Shown piece by piece: positions 25,221 through 37,128 of a stretch of DNA of 64,000 nucleotides. The notes beneath the pieces were generated by a model. It did no database searches, was not told where the DNA came from, and saw nothing but the letters and a program-made list of their open reading frames with translations. This DNA comes from Enoplolaimus lenunculus (lineage: Eukaryota; Nematoda; Enoplea; Enoplida; Thoracostomopsidae): contig JASANG010000089.1 of NCBI GenBank assembly GCA_030248215.1, positions 248,001-312,000 of the forward strand, read 5' to 3'. Every line of letters starts with the position of its first letter. The stretch's first letter is position 1. A program made the translations under genes and the position numbers.

Positions 25221-25433
25221 AGCAAACTGGCAAACAGTCAACAGGTACGGTATCCCATTTTCCAGTTTGCCCACAAACCGGAGTCACAGAACGACCTTCA
25301 CTTGCGACAGCCAATACATAATTTACATCACAAGACACCGTTGCCACTGTGCCACTGATTCGTGTCGGATCACTATACGTTTCACTGCCGTTTGGAACGC
25401 GTAGAGCTGGACAATCCGGAATACATTCCATAA
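25221..25433 (-). CDS. Sushi/CCP domain exon (module 1)
   Basis: One complete sushi domain in 71 codons, phase 1 to 1; acceptor TTCTTACAG, donor GTTAGT. It has the consensus C-P-LRVPNGS..Y, G-TVATVSCD, PVCGQTGKWD and a closing cysteine, plus an extra cysteine near each end (MEC at the start, LPVC at the end) shared by all three sushi exons here. Confidence 0.92.
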
Positions 25434-25996
25434 CTGTAAGAAACAAACTTTTATATGGCATTGTTGAATGTTTTATAGCAAATATAAACATTGACTAAGT
25501 GAAAAGCGAGAAGAGTAGACGACTATGTGCATGTATTCTACTTCACAATCGGCAACGGTTAAAACTACATCATATTTGGTAACAACTCGATAACAGTTAT
25601 AGGTATTTTACATATAACGCACTGAAACAAAAATAATTGGAGAATTTTACTAATAATTAAAAGTAGCCGTTAAGAACAGACATAAAAACAGAAAGTTGTA
25701 TATGTTTTACACTAAATCTGTAGAAGTTCGAGATGCGTCTTTGATGTTTTGTTGTTAATTATGTCTTAAAAAATAAAATTTGCTGAATGTTGCCAGGGTT
25801 TTGGAGGTTAAAAATATTACGAAAGTATATAGAGTTCTCGTGCCGTTTACCTCATACATGCGTTACAAAACATTTAAGCTAGTGAAGACAACAGTTTTTA
25901 CTACGCCAAACGTTCTTAGCCCTTATTTACTGCGTGCTCGTTGAAGTTGTATTAAGCAAGTACTTAAAATAATTTTTTAGTTGCCTTTAAGCTTAC

Positions 25997-26107
25997 ATTT
26001 TTCGCAAATCGGATAATACGTATTGGTACAAGCTGTTGAATGAATGTGATCATATTGCCGCAACGATAATGCTGAGTTACAGTGTCCTTGTCCGGGAAGT
26101 GGATCAA
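25997..26107 (-). CDS. CTLD exon c of three (module 1)
   Basis: Short final third, 37 codons, phase 1 to 1; acceptor TGATTTCAG, donor GTAAGC. Two cysteines are spaced as in CTLD C-termini (GHCNSALSLRQYDH then STACTNTYYPICEK). The closing ICEK is the classic end of the fold. It joins directly to the sushi exon at 25221-25433. Confidence 0.8.
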
Positions 26108-26689
26108 CTGAAATCATTCGACAAACCAAAATAGTACTAGATTTCAAATGGGGTACATCTGTCCTATTAGTGAATGTTGCGTTTTATTCTGGTGATTTGA
26201 CGGCATTTGTGTACGAGTCAAAAACATAAAACCGCAAAAAATTGTTGCAAATTGTAAAATCTTCAAATGTTTCCTGATGTAAATTTTTATTGTTTTTTTC
26301 AGACGTGCGTGCTTTGCGATTGGTGTCGGCTTTAAACGCAATGCGAGATTTGTGCGTGCCGCAAGCGGATGATATAAGAATTTGTAACAAATTCTGGGTA
26401 TAAAAGTGGTTACATCTTGCGTACATTAAGAGTGTGCCCAACGCGGGCTGGGTATTAGCTTACACTAAATAACGAGTGACTGAAGTAGATCACTCGTACC
26501 ACTGCGCCTGCGTTCCAAATCCGAATTTATATCTGCCTGATATGAACACTACCTCACCGAACCATCGTTAACCATTTGTCATTTATATTTTTTAAAACCA
26601 AATATTTCAGTAATTTTCAATGATGTCATGACGAGACTAAAGAAGTATCTACATATAAAGTGTTCCTGCCGAAATGAGAAAATACTAAC

Positions 26690-26852
26690 ACGAAGTTTGT
26701 GTCAGATACGTTTGATCTTGCGTTATCGGCAGGTTCATTTTGACGTTTCTATTTAAATACATGTAATAATTCGATAACGAATTCGAAGCTGTAGTTGCTT
26801 TTTGTCCATTGATCCAAAAACGAAACGTGTGACCGTGCGTCCAGCCGAATGT
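26690..26852 (-). CDS. CTLD exon b of three (module 1)
   Basis: Middle third of the CTLD, phase 0 to 1; acceptor CATTTCAAG, donor GTTAGT. Text: TFGWTHGHTFRFWINGQK, then NSLSNYYMYLNRN and DQTYLTQTS. The RFWING block corresponds to the WIG-like core; the DQTYL block is shared with the other middle exons. No EPN or QPD motif is present. Confidence 0.82.
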
Positions 26853-27466
26853 CTTGAAATGATAAATTTTGAGTAAACCGTACATATTACAACAGAAAAT
26901 ATGGTTCAAAAAGTTATATTCAGATATGTAACCAGGATTTCATCTTGGAAGATGTGGCCTCAATGACGAATTATTTTCAAACGAGTGAGTATTTGTGACG
27001 CACTGTATGTTCCAGCTAAGTGAATATTAGAATTATTGGTAAAATACGGTCTTCTCTTCAGAAAGTGCTATAGCCAATAAAAGCCTGAAAAATGACGGAG
27101 GTACGGAAATAAGAAAACTCTACGTAGAGACCTTAGCTCCGCGGGCGAATTATATTAGACTCGTTAAACGCACTGAAAGCTCGCTCGGATCCGATAATCA
27201 TGTCATGTCTCTGGTCATGTCAATATTTTGTTATGCGCATATGGGTAACCTCCGGTTCCGATAGAACTTTTCTAAGATTCAGATAATTTTAGTATTGAAA
27301 TTTGTCATATCTTTAAAAAGTTAAGCCTTTCAGTGGGCTTAGTTGTATACTATAAAGCAACATGGAAATCCTTAACTGCCGAGAATTTTTGGAAGAGAAA
27401 TTTAGCACAAATAACTAGCGTCAATGTTCCCAAAGTATGTCCGGTTGCACCCTGGTAAAAACAAAC

Positions 27467-27666
27467 TTGTGTCAATGTTCCCAAAGTGTTCCACGCATCG
27501 TAATTTCGAATGACCGCTAGTGGTCCCATTGCAGCCGCAATGCACTGATCCATAGCATTATGCCACGTATGCAGCGTACTTAACTCATACAAACAATACT
27601 GATTGACCGCGTCGAAACGTTTTACGGTTGCTGCCAAAGCCGGACAGTCCACCGTGCTTCTTACAG
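27467..27666 (-). CDS. CTLD exon a of three (module 1)
   Basis: First third of a CTLD, phase 1 to 0; acceptor TCGTTTGCAG, donor GTTTGT. It carries the N-terminal helix/strand pattern QYCLYE...WHNAMDQCIAAAMGPLAVIRNYDAW. GPLAV replaces the usual GG-L-AV. A TA-target MITE ends 34 bp upstream of the acceptor, so the branch point must lie in or close to that MITE. The donor region is tandemly duplicated (see findings). Confidence 0.85.
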
Positions 27667-27700
27667 CTGCAAACGAATTTAACACAACTAGCGCTAAGTA

Positions 27701-28049
27701 CTGCAGTGACCCGAATAAAGGGGGGCTGATATTTATTTGGCCTCTCCAGAGGCTATCTCCTGTTATTCGGTTACGGACTGTTCTTCATTTTTAACCCGAG
27801 CTCCGCCGACCTTCGATACTGATATATATCCATTATAGCTTGAGCGATAACGCAAAGTTAAAGACTTAAGTCCGCTTTAAAGTTTCGAACACAAATTTAT
27901 TTGAACCAGAAGTCATTTATGCGCTACAATAAAAGATAACTTGCATTTATGGATTACTTAGGATTTAAGGACTTTTTTCGCTTACGGACTCTTATTAGGG
28001 ATATGGGGTCCCCTCCTCTTATTACCCCCTTTTATTCTGGTCACTACAG
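27701..28049. mobile_element. TA-target MITE copy 1 (mariner/pogo-like)
   Basis: Terminal inverted repeats CTGCAGTGACCCGAATAA and TTATTCTGGTCACTACAG; preceded by TA. Interior shares ATATATATCC, GCTTGAGCGATAA and the stretch AAAGTTTCGAAC with four other copies. It is 349 bp and sits just upstream of a lectin exon acceptor. Confidence 0.85.
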
Positions 28050-28313
28050 AACATTACTGGGTAAGTTTCTGAGATAAGTTTTGGCAAAAAATCTTTTAAC
28101 ACAACGAATAAACGCCAAATCTGAGTTTTATTCAAAATCAAGGAAGCCATTGTTTTGCGTTGTATCGAAAGAAGACAACATTTTGTATAAAAAATACAAA
28201 TTGGCGTACATTTGGTTATTATAAGCACGTTTTCCAAATACTTCAACTCGACAATCCTCTGGTATGTGTAGAAGTTCAAAATCGACCCACTCATATGTTT
28301 TTCCTCAGTCTTA

Positions 28314-29527
28314 TGCGGGGTTCACGATATAAATGGTGCAACTGGGTCAGGTTTTGTCACGTTCTGTAAACATTGTCTGCGATGTAACCCAAAATGATAT
28401 TCCAAAAACAGTGGTTGTCTGATTACATCACACATCGGTCACGTTTTGTCTTTCAATATCATATGATATTTCCTACATTGTCTGTCAATATCATATGATC
28501 ATTTTAAAAATGTCTACTGAGTTAGTTACATAACTAGGTTTGTATATGGCGTAATATCGTATGATACTAACAGACATGTACCGTTAGTATCATATGATAT
28601 TACGAGACAACGTAAATAAATACTTATATTATGGCGAAAAAATTAAATTTTGGCACGAAAATTTAACATTTGGCGGGGAAATCATATTTTTGGCGGGAAA
28701 ATTCACATTTTGGCGGGAAAATTCAAATTTTGGCGGGAAATTCAAATTTTGGCGGGAAATTTAAATTTTGGCGCGAAAAACCAAAATTTGGCGGAAATAT
28801 TCAAATTTTGGCAGATTGCCTTATGATACGTCTTAAACTACTTAATGGAAGCCGTATTGTCCTCCAAATCCGTCTTGCTGAATGTCACGTATATATGCTG
28901 TTAATTTGGAATATCATATGATCTTCACTAATATGTCTGATTGTGTTACGTGACATTCGAACACTTGTTTGTTGAGAATTTGAGATAACCTGTGTTGTGT
29001 ACCCGCGCTTTGTGTACTGAGTCAGTTGAATAAATAGGTTTGTGTCTGGTGGAATATCATATGATTACTAACAGACAAAATTTAAATGACGAAAAATTCA
29101 AATTTTGGAAAGTAAATTCAAGTTTTGGGGAAATTCAAATTTGGGTGGGAAACGTAAATTTTGGCGCGAAACTTCAAAATTTGGCGGAAATATTCAAATT
29201 TTGGGGGATTGTTTTATGATACGTCTGAAACTACACTATGGAATATCTTATGATACTCCAAATTCGTTTTGCTGAATATCATATCATATTTGCTGTTGAT
29301 TTGGAATATCATATGATATTCACCAATATGTCTGATTTGTTTCACGTAACATTCAAACACTTGTATGTTGAGGTAACGTGTGTACCCGTGTTTTGTATGG
29401 CAATATCACATGATATTCGATTTTCGTCTGTTCGTATCATACGATGGTAACAAAAATTTATGTTGATGTCGAGGCAACATGTGACAAAACGTGACCCGAC
29501 TGCCCCAGTTAAAACGTGAACCCCGCA
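28314..29527. mobile_element. Harbinger-like MITE, complete copy with minisatellite inside
   Basis: Left end TGCGGGGTTCACG, right end CGTGAACCCCGCA, flanked on both sides by TTA (28311-28313 and 29528-29530). The subterminal motif reads GTCAGGTTTTGTCACG / CGTGACAAAACGTGACCCGA. Two internal blocks of the GGCGGGAAAATTCAAATTTT minisatellite (28.63-28.81, 29.09-29.21) are each followed by the same ~250-bp segment, so the centre is a tandem duplication. Several AATATCATATGATATT palindromes. A 3-bp TTA/TAA target is characteristic of PIF/Harbinger; no transposase is present. Confidence 0.85.
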
Positions 29528-29534
29528 TTATCAC

Positions 29535-30080
29535 ACTGAAGTTTTTGAGATGTAACTTTTTGCTTTTTTCTCTGATTAGTTAGATCAACACAAATCGGAA
29601 CACTCCGAAGTAATTTTCATCCAAAGCTGTAAAATTTTCATGAGGTCATCACAACAAACAACGATTTGTATTTTTTACAAAATTTTTGTTTATGTTGCTA
29701 TCTGTTGAACGAAAACATATAGAAATTACCCAAAGATTAACTGCTATGGCACTTAAAAGTATGATATATAATGTTTAAGTTACATTTTTGTGGTCGCTTT
29801 TTCAAAATTGTACGCAATTGTGTTATAAAAATGAGTGTAAAACTTACAACACAGCGGTAAATCTGAAAGCAAATGAGAAATTTAAGTAATATTTGTGCTG
29901 ATAGAATTCTAATTATGATGGTTCAAAAAGTACAATTGACTCATGATGGAGTATAATAATGTAATAACCGTTAAATTATAGCAATCTGAGATACTTTTGA
30001 AAACTAAAATTACGCTCTTTTTATCGAAAACTATACATGCTTGTTTCCTTTTGCTTTTCCAAAAATAAAATAATCCTTAC
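29535..30080. other. AT-rich intron stretch
   Basis: No repeat family or exon recognised. Confidence 0.5.
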
Positions 30081-30506
30081 CACAAACATCATAAAACGGA
30101 ATTTGACACACTGTGTTTGTGGCGGTCATCAAGCAGTTGCAATCATGAATCAGAGCTTTATTTGCTAATTTTACTAAACAGTTTTGAGTAGTGATCGCAG
30201 TTGGCTCTGGGAAATCCCACGGTAAATACCGAGCTTGGCACGTAGTAGGAGGATTTGATGTGCCTTGTACAAGATAAGTGCCTTCAGTTACGGCATCTGT
30301 ACCTGCGATTGTGACGTGTTTATTGTATATTCCGACGTACTGTGTGTATTGAATAAAATCGTTAAATTGCGCTTGCGTTACAAATGAAGGCAACACAGAA
30401 GTTGCATTTTGTGCAGTGCATGATACCGCTGCATTTTCTGGTGTTGTACCGGTGCCAAGGTCCATGTAGCAGCCGTGCGTCATTTTCATAAAACCCGAAG
30501 GACAAC
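30081..30506 (-). CDS. C-type lectin domain exon 3 (single exon, no EPN/QPD)
   Basis: A whole CTLD of 142 codons, phase 1 to 1; acceptor TTTGTCAG, donor GTAAGG. It begins GCPSGF, has HGCYMDLGTGT, the VTIAGTD core, and ends TVCQIPFYDVC like the two exons upstream. The calcium loop reads PEPT instead of EPN/QPD and the WND position is IHD. Calcium-dependent sugar binding is therefore doubtful, and the domain may serve protein binding or spacing. Confidence 0.88.
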
Positions 30507-30839
30507 CTGACAAAATTTATCAAGCTTATTTCTTTTGAACATAATAATTCTGACAAATCTGAATTATTGTAGAAGCAAAATTAAATGTTATTCGTTAACG
30601 ATTTTAGTGTTGCAAAGTTCTACAAATTATGTATTCAACGCAGCTTGCAGGTTTAGCAGTTAGTTGTTTTCATACAACTAACTTTTACCATCCCAAATCG
30701 CTGGGAGCGCTCAAATCGATTATGCGACCATAACATATGAACAACCTGTGTGACTACGGAAAATTGAACGACAGTTGACACTATTATTCTAGCCGTGTCT
30801 GTTGGAATACCACTGTATCAGTGAATTCAAAAAGTGTGA

Positions 30840-32440
30840 TATATGTTTGAGAATATCCGGGGGACACTAAATTATATCGCGATGGGCCATACCCACCGGT
30901 TTATTATTATTGAGGCCGTAGCGGGTTATCTACTTGGGGGATCCGAGTGCGTGACCCCTGGATCTAGTATCCCGTTGGTATCAATTTTGGTAGTTTCAAG
31001 GTTTAAATCTAGGAATTTGAGGAAGGAACGCAGGCGGTTGAAAGTTTTAGTGGAGTTGAATCGGACCTAGTTTTTATTCGTCTGCCGGCCAGGTATAGTT
31101 TCTGCTGGACTCTATCGGCTTGGATATTGAATTTACATGTTAAAAACATTTTTATTAATTAATCTTAATGTTCTATATGCTGGCTAGAGCAGAATGCTTT
31201 TTAAAAAGTATGTCCTCTTTGTGTGAGCGTGTGTGCTATAATTTTTGGTTTACGTGATTTTAGCTCCGAATTTCTAGTTTTGCGGACAGGATTTTTTAAA
31301 TCCTGTGTATTGTCTTTGTAGGAAGTATATAACTTTGGAGCTGTTTTAAATTGTGTACTTGTAGCATTAACGTGAATTTCGCGTATGATGCAAGCGCTGC
31401 ATGAAATTACACGGTGTGAGTCTAGTTTGACTCAACCGGATTTTAACCCAATTGCTTTAGTCATAAAATAAAATCGTAATCTAAATTATTGCTTAAATAA
31501 TATTACGGTTCTTATTGTATGATTTCAGGAATTGCAAACAAAACACGAGTCCATTAACAACCAAAATCTGCATCCAAAAAAGGATTCTAAAAAGTCAAGT
31601 CAAGGTGTCGATATTAAAACACTGTCGCGATTTGAAAACAGCCTCGACGGCTAGGGCAGTATTTCTGTTTCACCCAAGAATGCTGCACGTTTGTATTCAC
31701 TGTCGCCGGAGTTGTGGGCAGCAGCGCCACTGGCTTGTGAGGAAACGAACGTTTGAAAAACTGAACATGACAAAGACGTGGCGCAGGTGAAACTGGTAAA
31801 GGGAGACAGGATTTAGATTCGGGATAAGTTAGGCTCTAGATTTACGGTTTGCTAAATATAATAAAGATCTATAATACGTATGCATGATGTTTTCTTAAGC
31901 CAATTTAATAAACTATGGGTGTCCATTTCGCAAGGAACGTGGGTCCAAGATTTTCCGGGGAGCTCTCTTTAACTCTGTTACAGTCGACTTGTGAGATGCG
32001 GTCAGAAGTTTCATCTAGGGGAAAGAATTCGCTATCATATGAGTCTCCTCCCCCAGAATTGGCGAAGAAATTCAGCACAGCCGTGATGTTCTGTGGCTGT
32101 CGCAAAACTACGTAGAATTCGTAATCTTTGGTTCTAGTGTGATTAAAGTTAAATGAAGGCCAGGACACTCTGAGTCTGTTGTGTCCGATGTGTCATCCCG
32201 GACATTGGCCGTTACTGTAGCTAAACAGCGCGTGTTTAATTAATTTTTTAACGTTTGGACCTGACAAGGATAGGTGACATCGGCTTTGGCTACGTGCCAA
32301 CACTCATAGCGTCGACTGATATCTAATTTGTAGAACTTTTGACAAGAAAATCAACTGTTAAAAGATAGGATCTTGGTTACAGGCTGTTAAATTAGAATAT
32401 TTGGTTGAGTTTTAATGCAATTTTTGTAGTCGGTTTCTTC
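30840..32440. other. Intron stretch with unassigned open frames
   Basis: Open frames at 30843-31070 (+), 31515-31790 (+) and 31905-32168 (-) have no recognised domain. The last (text includes YEFYVVLRQPQNITAVLNFF) looks the most protein-like and has no visible splice sites. Likely transposon debris. Confidence 0.35.
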
Positions 32441-32455
32441 GCCACATCGTTTTCT

Positions 32456-32660
32456 TTTTTCAGACATATTTGTCTTATATTCCGGGAATATTTGTCTATT
32501 AATTGTTCGAAAACAAAATTTTGAAAGTCAGACTTAACTGTAAAAAATTTCAGAACCATATTTAAGAAAAATTTTAGAAATAAATGTCTGTATTTCAAGA
32601 CATAGATGTCTTTAGTCCGTATTAAGACACAATTGTCAAAAATTTCACACAATATATATT
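32456..32660. mobile_element. Dispersed repeat rich in AAGACA/TGTCTT
   Basis: Text CAGACATATTTGTCTTATAT, TTAGAAATAAATGTCT and AAGACATAGATGTCTT align with 61276-61510, showing two copies of one family. No terminal repeats are clear. Confidence 0.65.
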
Positions 32661-33041
32661 GAATACACGAATACAAAGTGTGTATAACTATGAGCAATAG
32701 TTTGTTGCCAAGTTTAGCGATGAGAAAATTATTTATTCCTAGAAGCCCGGTGGTTACTTCTGGAGCCTGTTAAATTGCTTAATATAAAATACGTTGAGAA
32801 ATTTGGAAAAGATACTATGTTATATACGCACCGCGGTTCACTTACTTGCCTTTGTTTATTAATATACAATCAAACGTTGCAATGTGACATATTTGTGCAA
32901 TTGTAGAAACAGATTTAATGCATTATCGAATCGACAATAAATAATGTTGCTGTGTGGAGAAAAATGGTACATATTATGGGTCATCCACGTTATACTGTTT
33001 ACGCTACTGTAAAAAAATTGTACCTACCTGCGAGACCCTAA

Positions 33042-33703
33042 TGCGAAGTTAACGTTATAGCTGGGGAGCCTGGAACACATTTTGTCCCTATTACAATACC
33101 GGATAACATTTTGTTTGCACGTAAATCCGCTGTCAAATTCAAAAAATTTGAATTGTCTCCTATCTTAATGTGATATTTACTATTCGTACTGCAATATCAT
33201 ATGATATTCGAAATATTGTCCGTCAGCATCACATATGATATGTTTGAAAATGTTTGCAAGGTTGTGATAAACTAGCCTGAATGTCCTCTAGAATATCATG
33301 ATACCTGAAATTAAAGTTTGAAGTATTCGTACTTAGGAATATATTTAGGCAGAACTTTCACCAGAAACAGAAAAATAAAAGCTAATTTAGTATTCGAAAC
33401 AGCTAAATTATTTGGCTTTTTGTTATATTATTCGAGCACATAAATTACATTGTCCTGCATAATATCACGTGATTTTCGGTAGAATTTCTAAATATATGAT
33501 ATTTGCATAAATGTCCCGCGGTATCATGCGACATATGGCTTTTTGTATACGATGATTTCTGGAGATGCGGAATTTGAGCCAATATCATGTGATATTCATA
33601 TTTTGTCTACAAATTATTCAGATCACAAAATTTTACGTTGATGTCGAATCAACATTGGACAGAACGTGTTCCAGGACGCCCCAGTTATAACGTGAACTCC
33701 GCA
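33042..33703. mobile_element. Harbinger-like MITE, complete short copy
   Basis: Left end TGCGAAGTTAACGTTATAGC, right end TTATAACGTGAACTCCGCA, flanked by TAA on both sides (33039-33041 and 33704-33706). 662 bp; contains AATATCATATGATATT and relatives; closely matches the copy starting at 63633. It has inserted into the end of an older repeat with GGGTCATCCACGTTA at 32.98 kb. Confidence 0.88.
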
Positions 33704-33737
33704 TAAGTTCGTTATTGTAGTGTTTACAAATTTGATA

Positions 33738-35828
33738 CTCAAAAGTCACCCACATCCAGTGTACACTTACCAGACAACGGGCATATCCACTGAACGGCGT
33801 ATACTTTGTCACATTGTGCCACATATACATACCACATTGTCAGTACGTTATAGAAAAGACAGTTGTTTTGTGCACAGTCTGTCAAAAGGGAATCCACATA
33901 CTGTTCGTACAGAGTCTGTTCGAAGGGACTTTGTTTAGGGGTAAATACCGACCGAGGCTGTTCGAAGGGACTCTGTTTTAGTGATAAGTTTTCTGCTAGC
34001 GGCATTATTGTTTTGGTGGCATCAAAGAGAGGGGAAGCTTATAGTTGTGCAAGGCACGGTCCCGTAGCCAGGGGCGGAGCAGGGACTCAGACCCCTTGAT
34101 AAAATTTTGAGCCCCCTTGAAAATTTTAACTTTGCTTGTAAGTCAACGAAAACTCGCGTATGCCACTCCAGAAAATTTTCAGCTTTTCTAGCAAGGTGAG
34201 CATGCCTCGGGCCTGGCAAGGCGGGGGGTGGGGTCAGCGGGTTCCCATGCTCCAGCCTGATCAGAGGTACAAAGTTGTGGGTTGGCTGATGTATAGAGTT
34301 AAGCTCCAGGCTCCGTCATACTCTTCGGTCGCAGAAAATTTGTTTTCGAAAATACCGGGGTCTGAATTTTTAGAACACTCTAACATTGATAACACAAATT
34401 TTTAATCTTCACATTAAAAATCAAGAATACAGAATTAATCAACAAAAGATAGTCAAATGCAACAAACTAGTGTGTTGCACTGAGTGCAAGCCTGCTTTTT
34501 TAAAAATCCAGTAGAAACTGAACTTCCCTAAAAGTCGCATTGACCAATTATCTAATTTTGGGAAGGTAACGTTTTATATTTATGTACAGTAAGTACAAAA
34601 AGTACCCTGAAATCCCACTTAAGCGATACATAAACCAAACTATTCTACAACTGTTGCAAAACGTTACCTAAGATTGTTTCAGTCGACAAACCTACATCTT
34701 GACTAAGATAGAAAATCGGTTAGATGACAATGAAGAAATTTAAGCATGTCGTATAAGAATCTCTCTTCCCGGGGATTTAAAAAGGCCAAATTGTTTTGCT
34801 AGTTTACTGAGTTTATTACAATTTATATAAATTATGCTGAAAGTATTAACGGTATCAGTTGCAAGAACCTGAAAACTGCACGTTTCTACGCTGCGATTAC
34901 AGTTTGTAAACAGCATTTGTTTCCCAACAGACTGCGATGCAGAGGTGGTTTCTCACAACAGTATTTCTAGAACAAACCCCAGTTTGTGCTGTCAAGTCTG
35001 TTTTGGAACTCCTTGAGTCAGATACTGTGTCCAGATAGTGTCCATATTGTCTCTCGTCTCTCCGAAGGAACTACTGCGAATAGAAGCCAGCTAGGTATAC
35101 TATCTATTAAGTCTTACTATCTAAAGAACAATGTTATTATGTACAACCATTCCAGATAAGTGAGCGGACAATTTTTTACACTGGCGTAGACAGTACAACG
35201 TGGATGGCCCATAAAGAGAACGGATAAGGACAACGCGGGTGCCAAAAAGGGAGGGACATTTTTTACAAATGTGCGTGCATTTTGACGTGGATGATCAAGT
35301 ACTAACTAAATCACATTAAGAAAATCACGACTATAGGGATAAGTATAAATGTTTAGCTTGTGCGGACTGGAATTGAGGAAAAATTCAAATTTTGCACTTT
35401 GCAATGGGTCATCCACGTTCTGCACGGTACTGTAAAAAATTGTCCACCCACTTGTTTGCAAGGGTGGTACAAAATCCTGATTTTAGGATATTTCAACTTT
35501 GCAGAGGGCGTACATACATAGTCTGCTATGGCGGTACTCTCTTCGGAGGAAGTAAAAACGATGTGGACATTGTTTTTGGACACAGTGTCTGACAATGAGA
35601 GTTTCTTCCCGCAGACTCTGTATAACCGCTTAACAGAGTCCTTTCGGCAGACTTTGTGTTATGAAATAAGCGAATGTGCTTTTGATAGACTCAGGACAAA
35701 ACAGCTGTCCTTTCTATAACGTAGTGACAAAGTGGCATCTGTATATGAAACAGTGTAACAAAGAATACGCTGTTCAGAGGGACTCTCTGTTGTCAGCCAG
35801 GTGTACACATGGTGTGGGTGACTTTTGG
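33738..35828. mobile_element. Element with ~250-bp terminal inverted repeats
   Basis: The left arm 33738-33990 is the inverted counterpart of the right arm about 35575-35828. Both carry CAAAAGTCACCCACA at the outer edge, then GTGTACAC, ACGTTATAGAAA-GACAG and GAAGGGACT/GGACTCTGTT blocks. The interior (34.0-35.5 kb) holds no recognised transposase, a GGGGCGGAGCAGGGACTCAG scrap at 34.06 kb and a smaller inverted-repeat element at 35164-35452. Class unknown; a foldback or non-autonomous DNA transposon. Confidence 0.7.
35164..35452. mobile_element. Short inverted-repeat element (GGACAATTTTTTACA ends)
   Basis: Left arm GGACAATTTTTTACACTGGC with ACGTGGATGGCCCA; right arm TGGGTCATCCACGTTC then ACTGTAAAAAATTGTCC. 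Related single arms occur at 32.97-33.02, 37.94-37.99 and 60.02-60.07 kb. Confidence 0.65.
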
Positions 35829-36734
35829 ATATTTAATTTATAAATCCTGAAATTAGGAACTTTGGGACTCGTTATCTAAGTTAATCTGACGATTTTGAAC
35901 TGTCATGCGTTACGTCAGACAGAGTTACAGTACACGTTGTTGAAACGTTAGTAAATATAGTGTACAGTAGAAAAGTTAATCATTCTGTTTCGGACCAATT
36001 CCGCAACCCGTGTAAATTTTGAAACAACAATTTTAGAAATGGCACGCATTAGTAATCGTCATGTCTTTGAATTGATCTTTAAAGTCTTTCAAAGTAGTCA
36101 ACTAACTTAACTTAGCGAAGTTGAATCATGTTCAATTCTAGTACACGCGGAAAACTCTATTGGCATTTTTTGCAATTTTGTGGAAATGAATCCCCACATT
36201 CCACACAGCCACATTATTTATTGTGGATGATGTATAAACTTTGGAAATACGATATCTGTTATTCATTAAGGATTATGGTGGCCCATTTTAATTATTAAAG
36301 TATGCTACTAAAGCCCAATCGTAAAGCTAAGCCGGATGTTTTCTATTATTCCCGTTTCAAGCTTGATTATGAGTTTCAAGTTGTTCGTTTACATTGGAAA
36401 AATGTCTGCATTCAGGTATTGTAATATAATGGACGCAAGATACCAGTTTACCTTTCGCATGTTTTGAAGCCAAAATTCAAACATCAATCTAGGATAGTTA
36501 ATATTTTAAATATTCATTGCAGAAAAAAATTTAAAAACTGTCTACGTGGATATTTTTTATGCAACAACAAAAATTAAATTAAATGCTTTTACTTTTACTG
36601 CTACTGTATTCATTTAGCAAACAAGAACAGATTCGTGTATGTTCAACGGATTGTACAGTTTTTTGGTTGGTATAATAACTTTAAGTAGTAGGTTTTGCAA
36701 GCATTGCGCTGAATAGTTTATACATATCTAGGAG

Positions 36735-36962
36735 GCCGTTTCCTTTCTGGTCTGATAAAGTGCTTACATAGAATATGTTAAGAAATTTAGGAAGGATACT
36801 ATGTTATATAAGCACCGTGGTCCACGCAATTGGTTCTGTTTATTAATACACATTCAAACGTAGCAAACTTTTAGAACTAAAAACTAACCTATGCCAGAGA
36901 CGTTAAACTTTGGAACTTGGCATACAATATCTTCGACGAATGAGGATGGAATATTGAGTTTG
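36735..36962 (-). pseudogene. Decayed tandem copy of the 3' end of the QPD lectin exon
   Basis: About 25 codons (36889-36962) repeat the end of the exon at 37129-37548: a SFVE-IVCQVPKF block followed by a GTTAGT donor, with a serine where the last cysteine should be and no upstream half. The downstream intron (GTTAAGAAATTT..., ATACTATGTTATATAAGCACCG) is duplicated with it, against 36.97-37.13 kb. A third copy of only the intron part lies at 32.74-32.89 kb. It lacks an acceptor and most of the domain, so it is not likely to be used. Confidence 0.75.
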
Positions 36963-37128
36963 ATATAATGAAAAGTTTTCGCAGCAAATGTGTTTTGCAA
37001 GAAATTTTTCTGGTCAAAAAACACATTAAGAAATTTGGGAAAGATACTTTGTTAAATAATACGCACCGTGGTTCACGCACTTGGCCCTGTTTATTAATAC
37101 ACCGCCAACTTTCTAGAAAAAAACTAAC

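Noticed and set aside
31905-32168. Host exon on the minus strand
   Set aside because: No splice sites of suitable phase and no domain recognised; left as unassigned debris.
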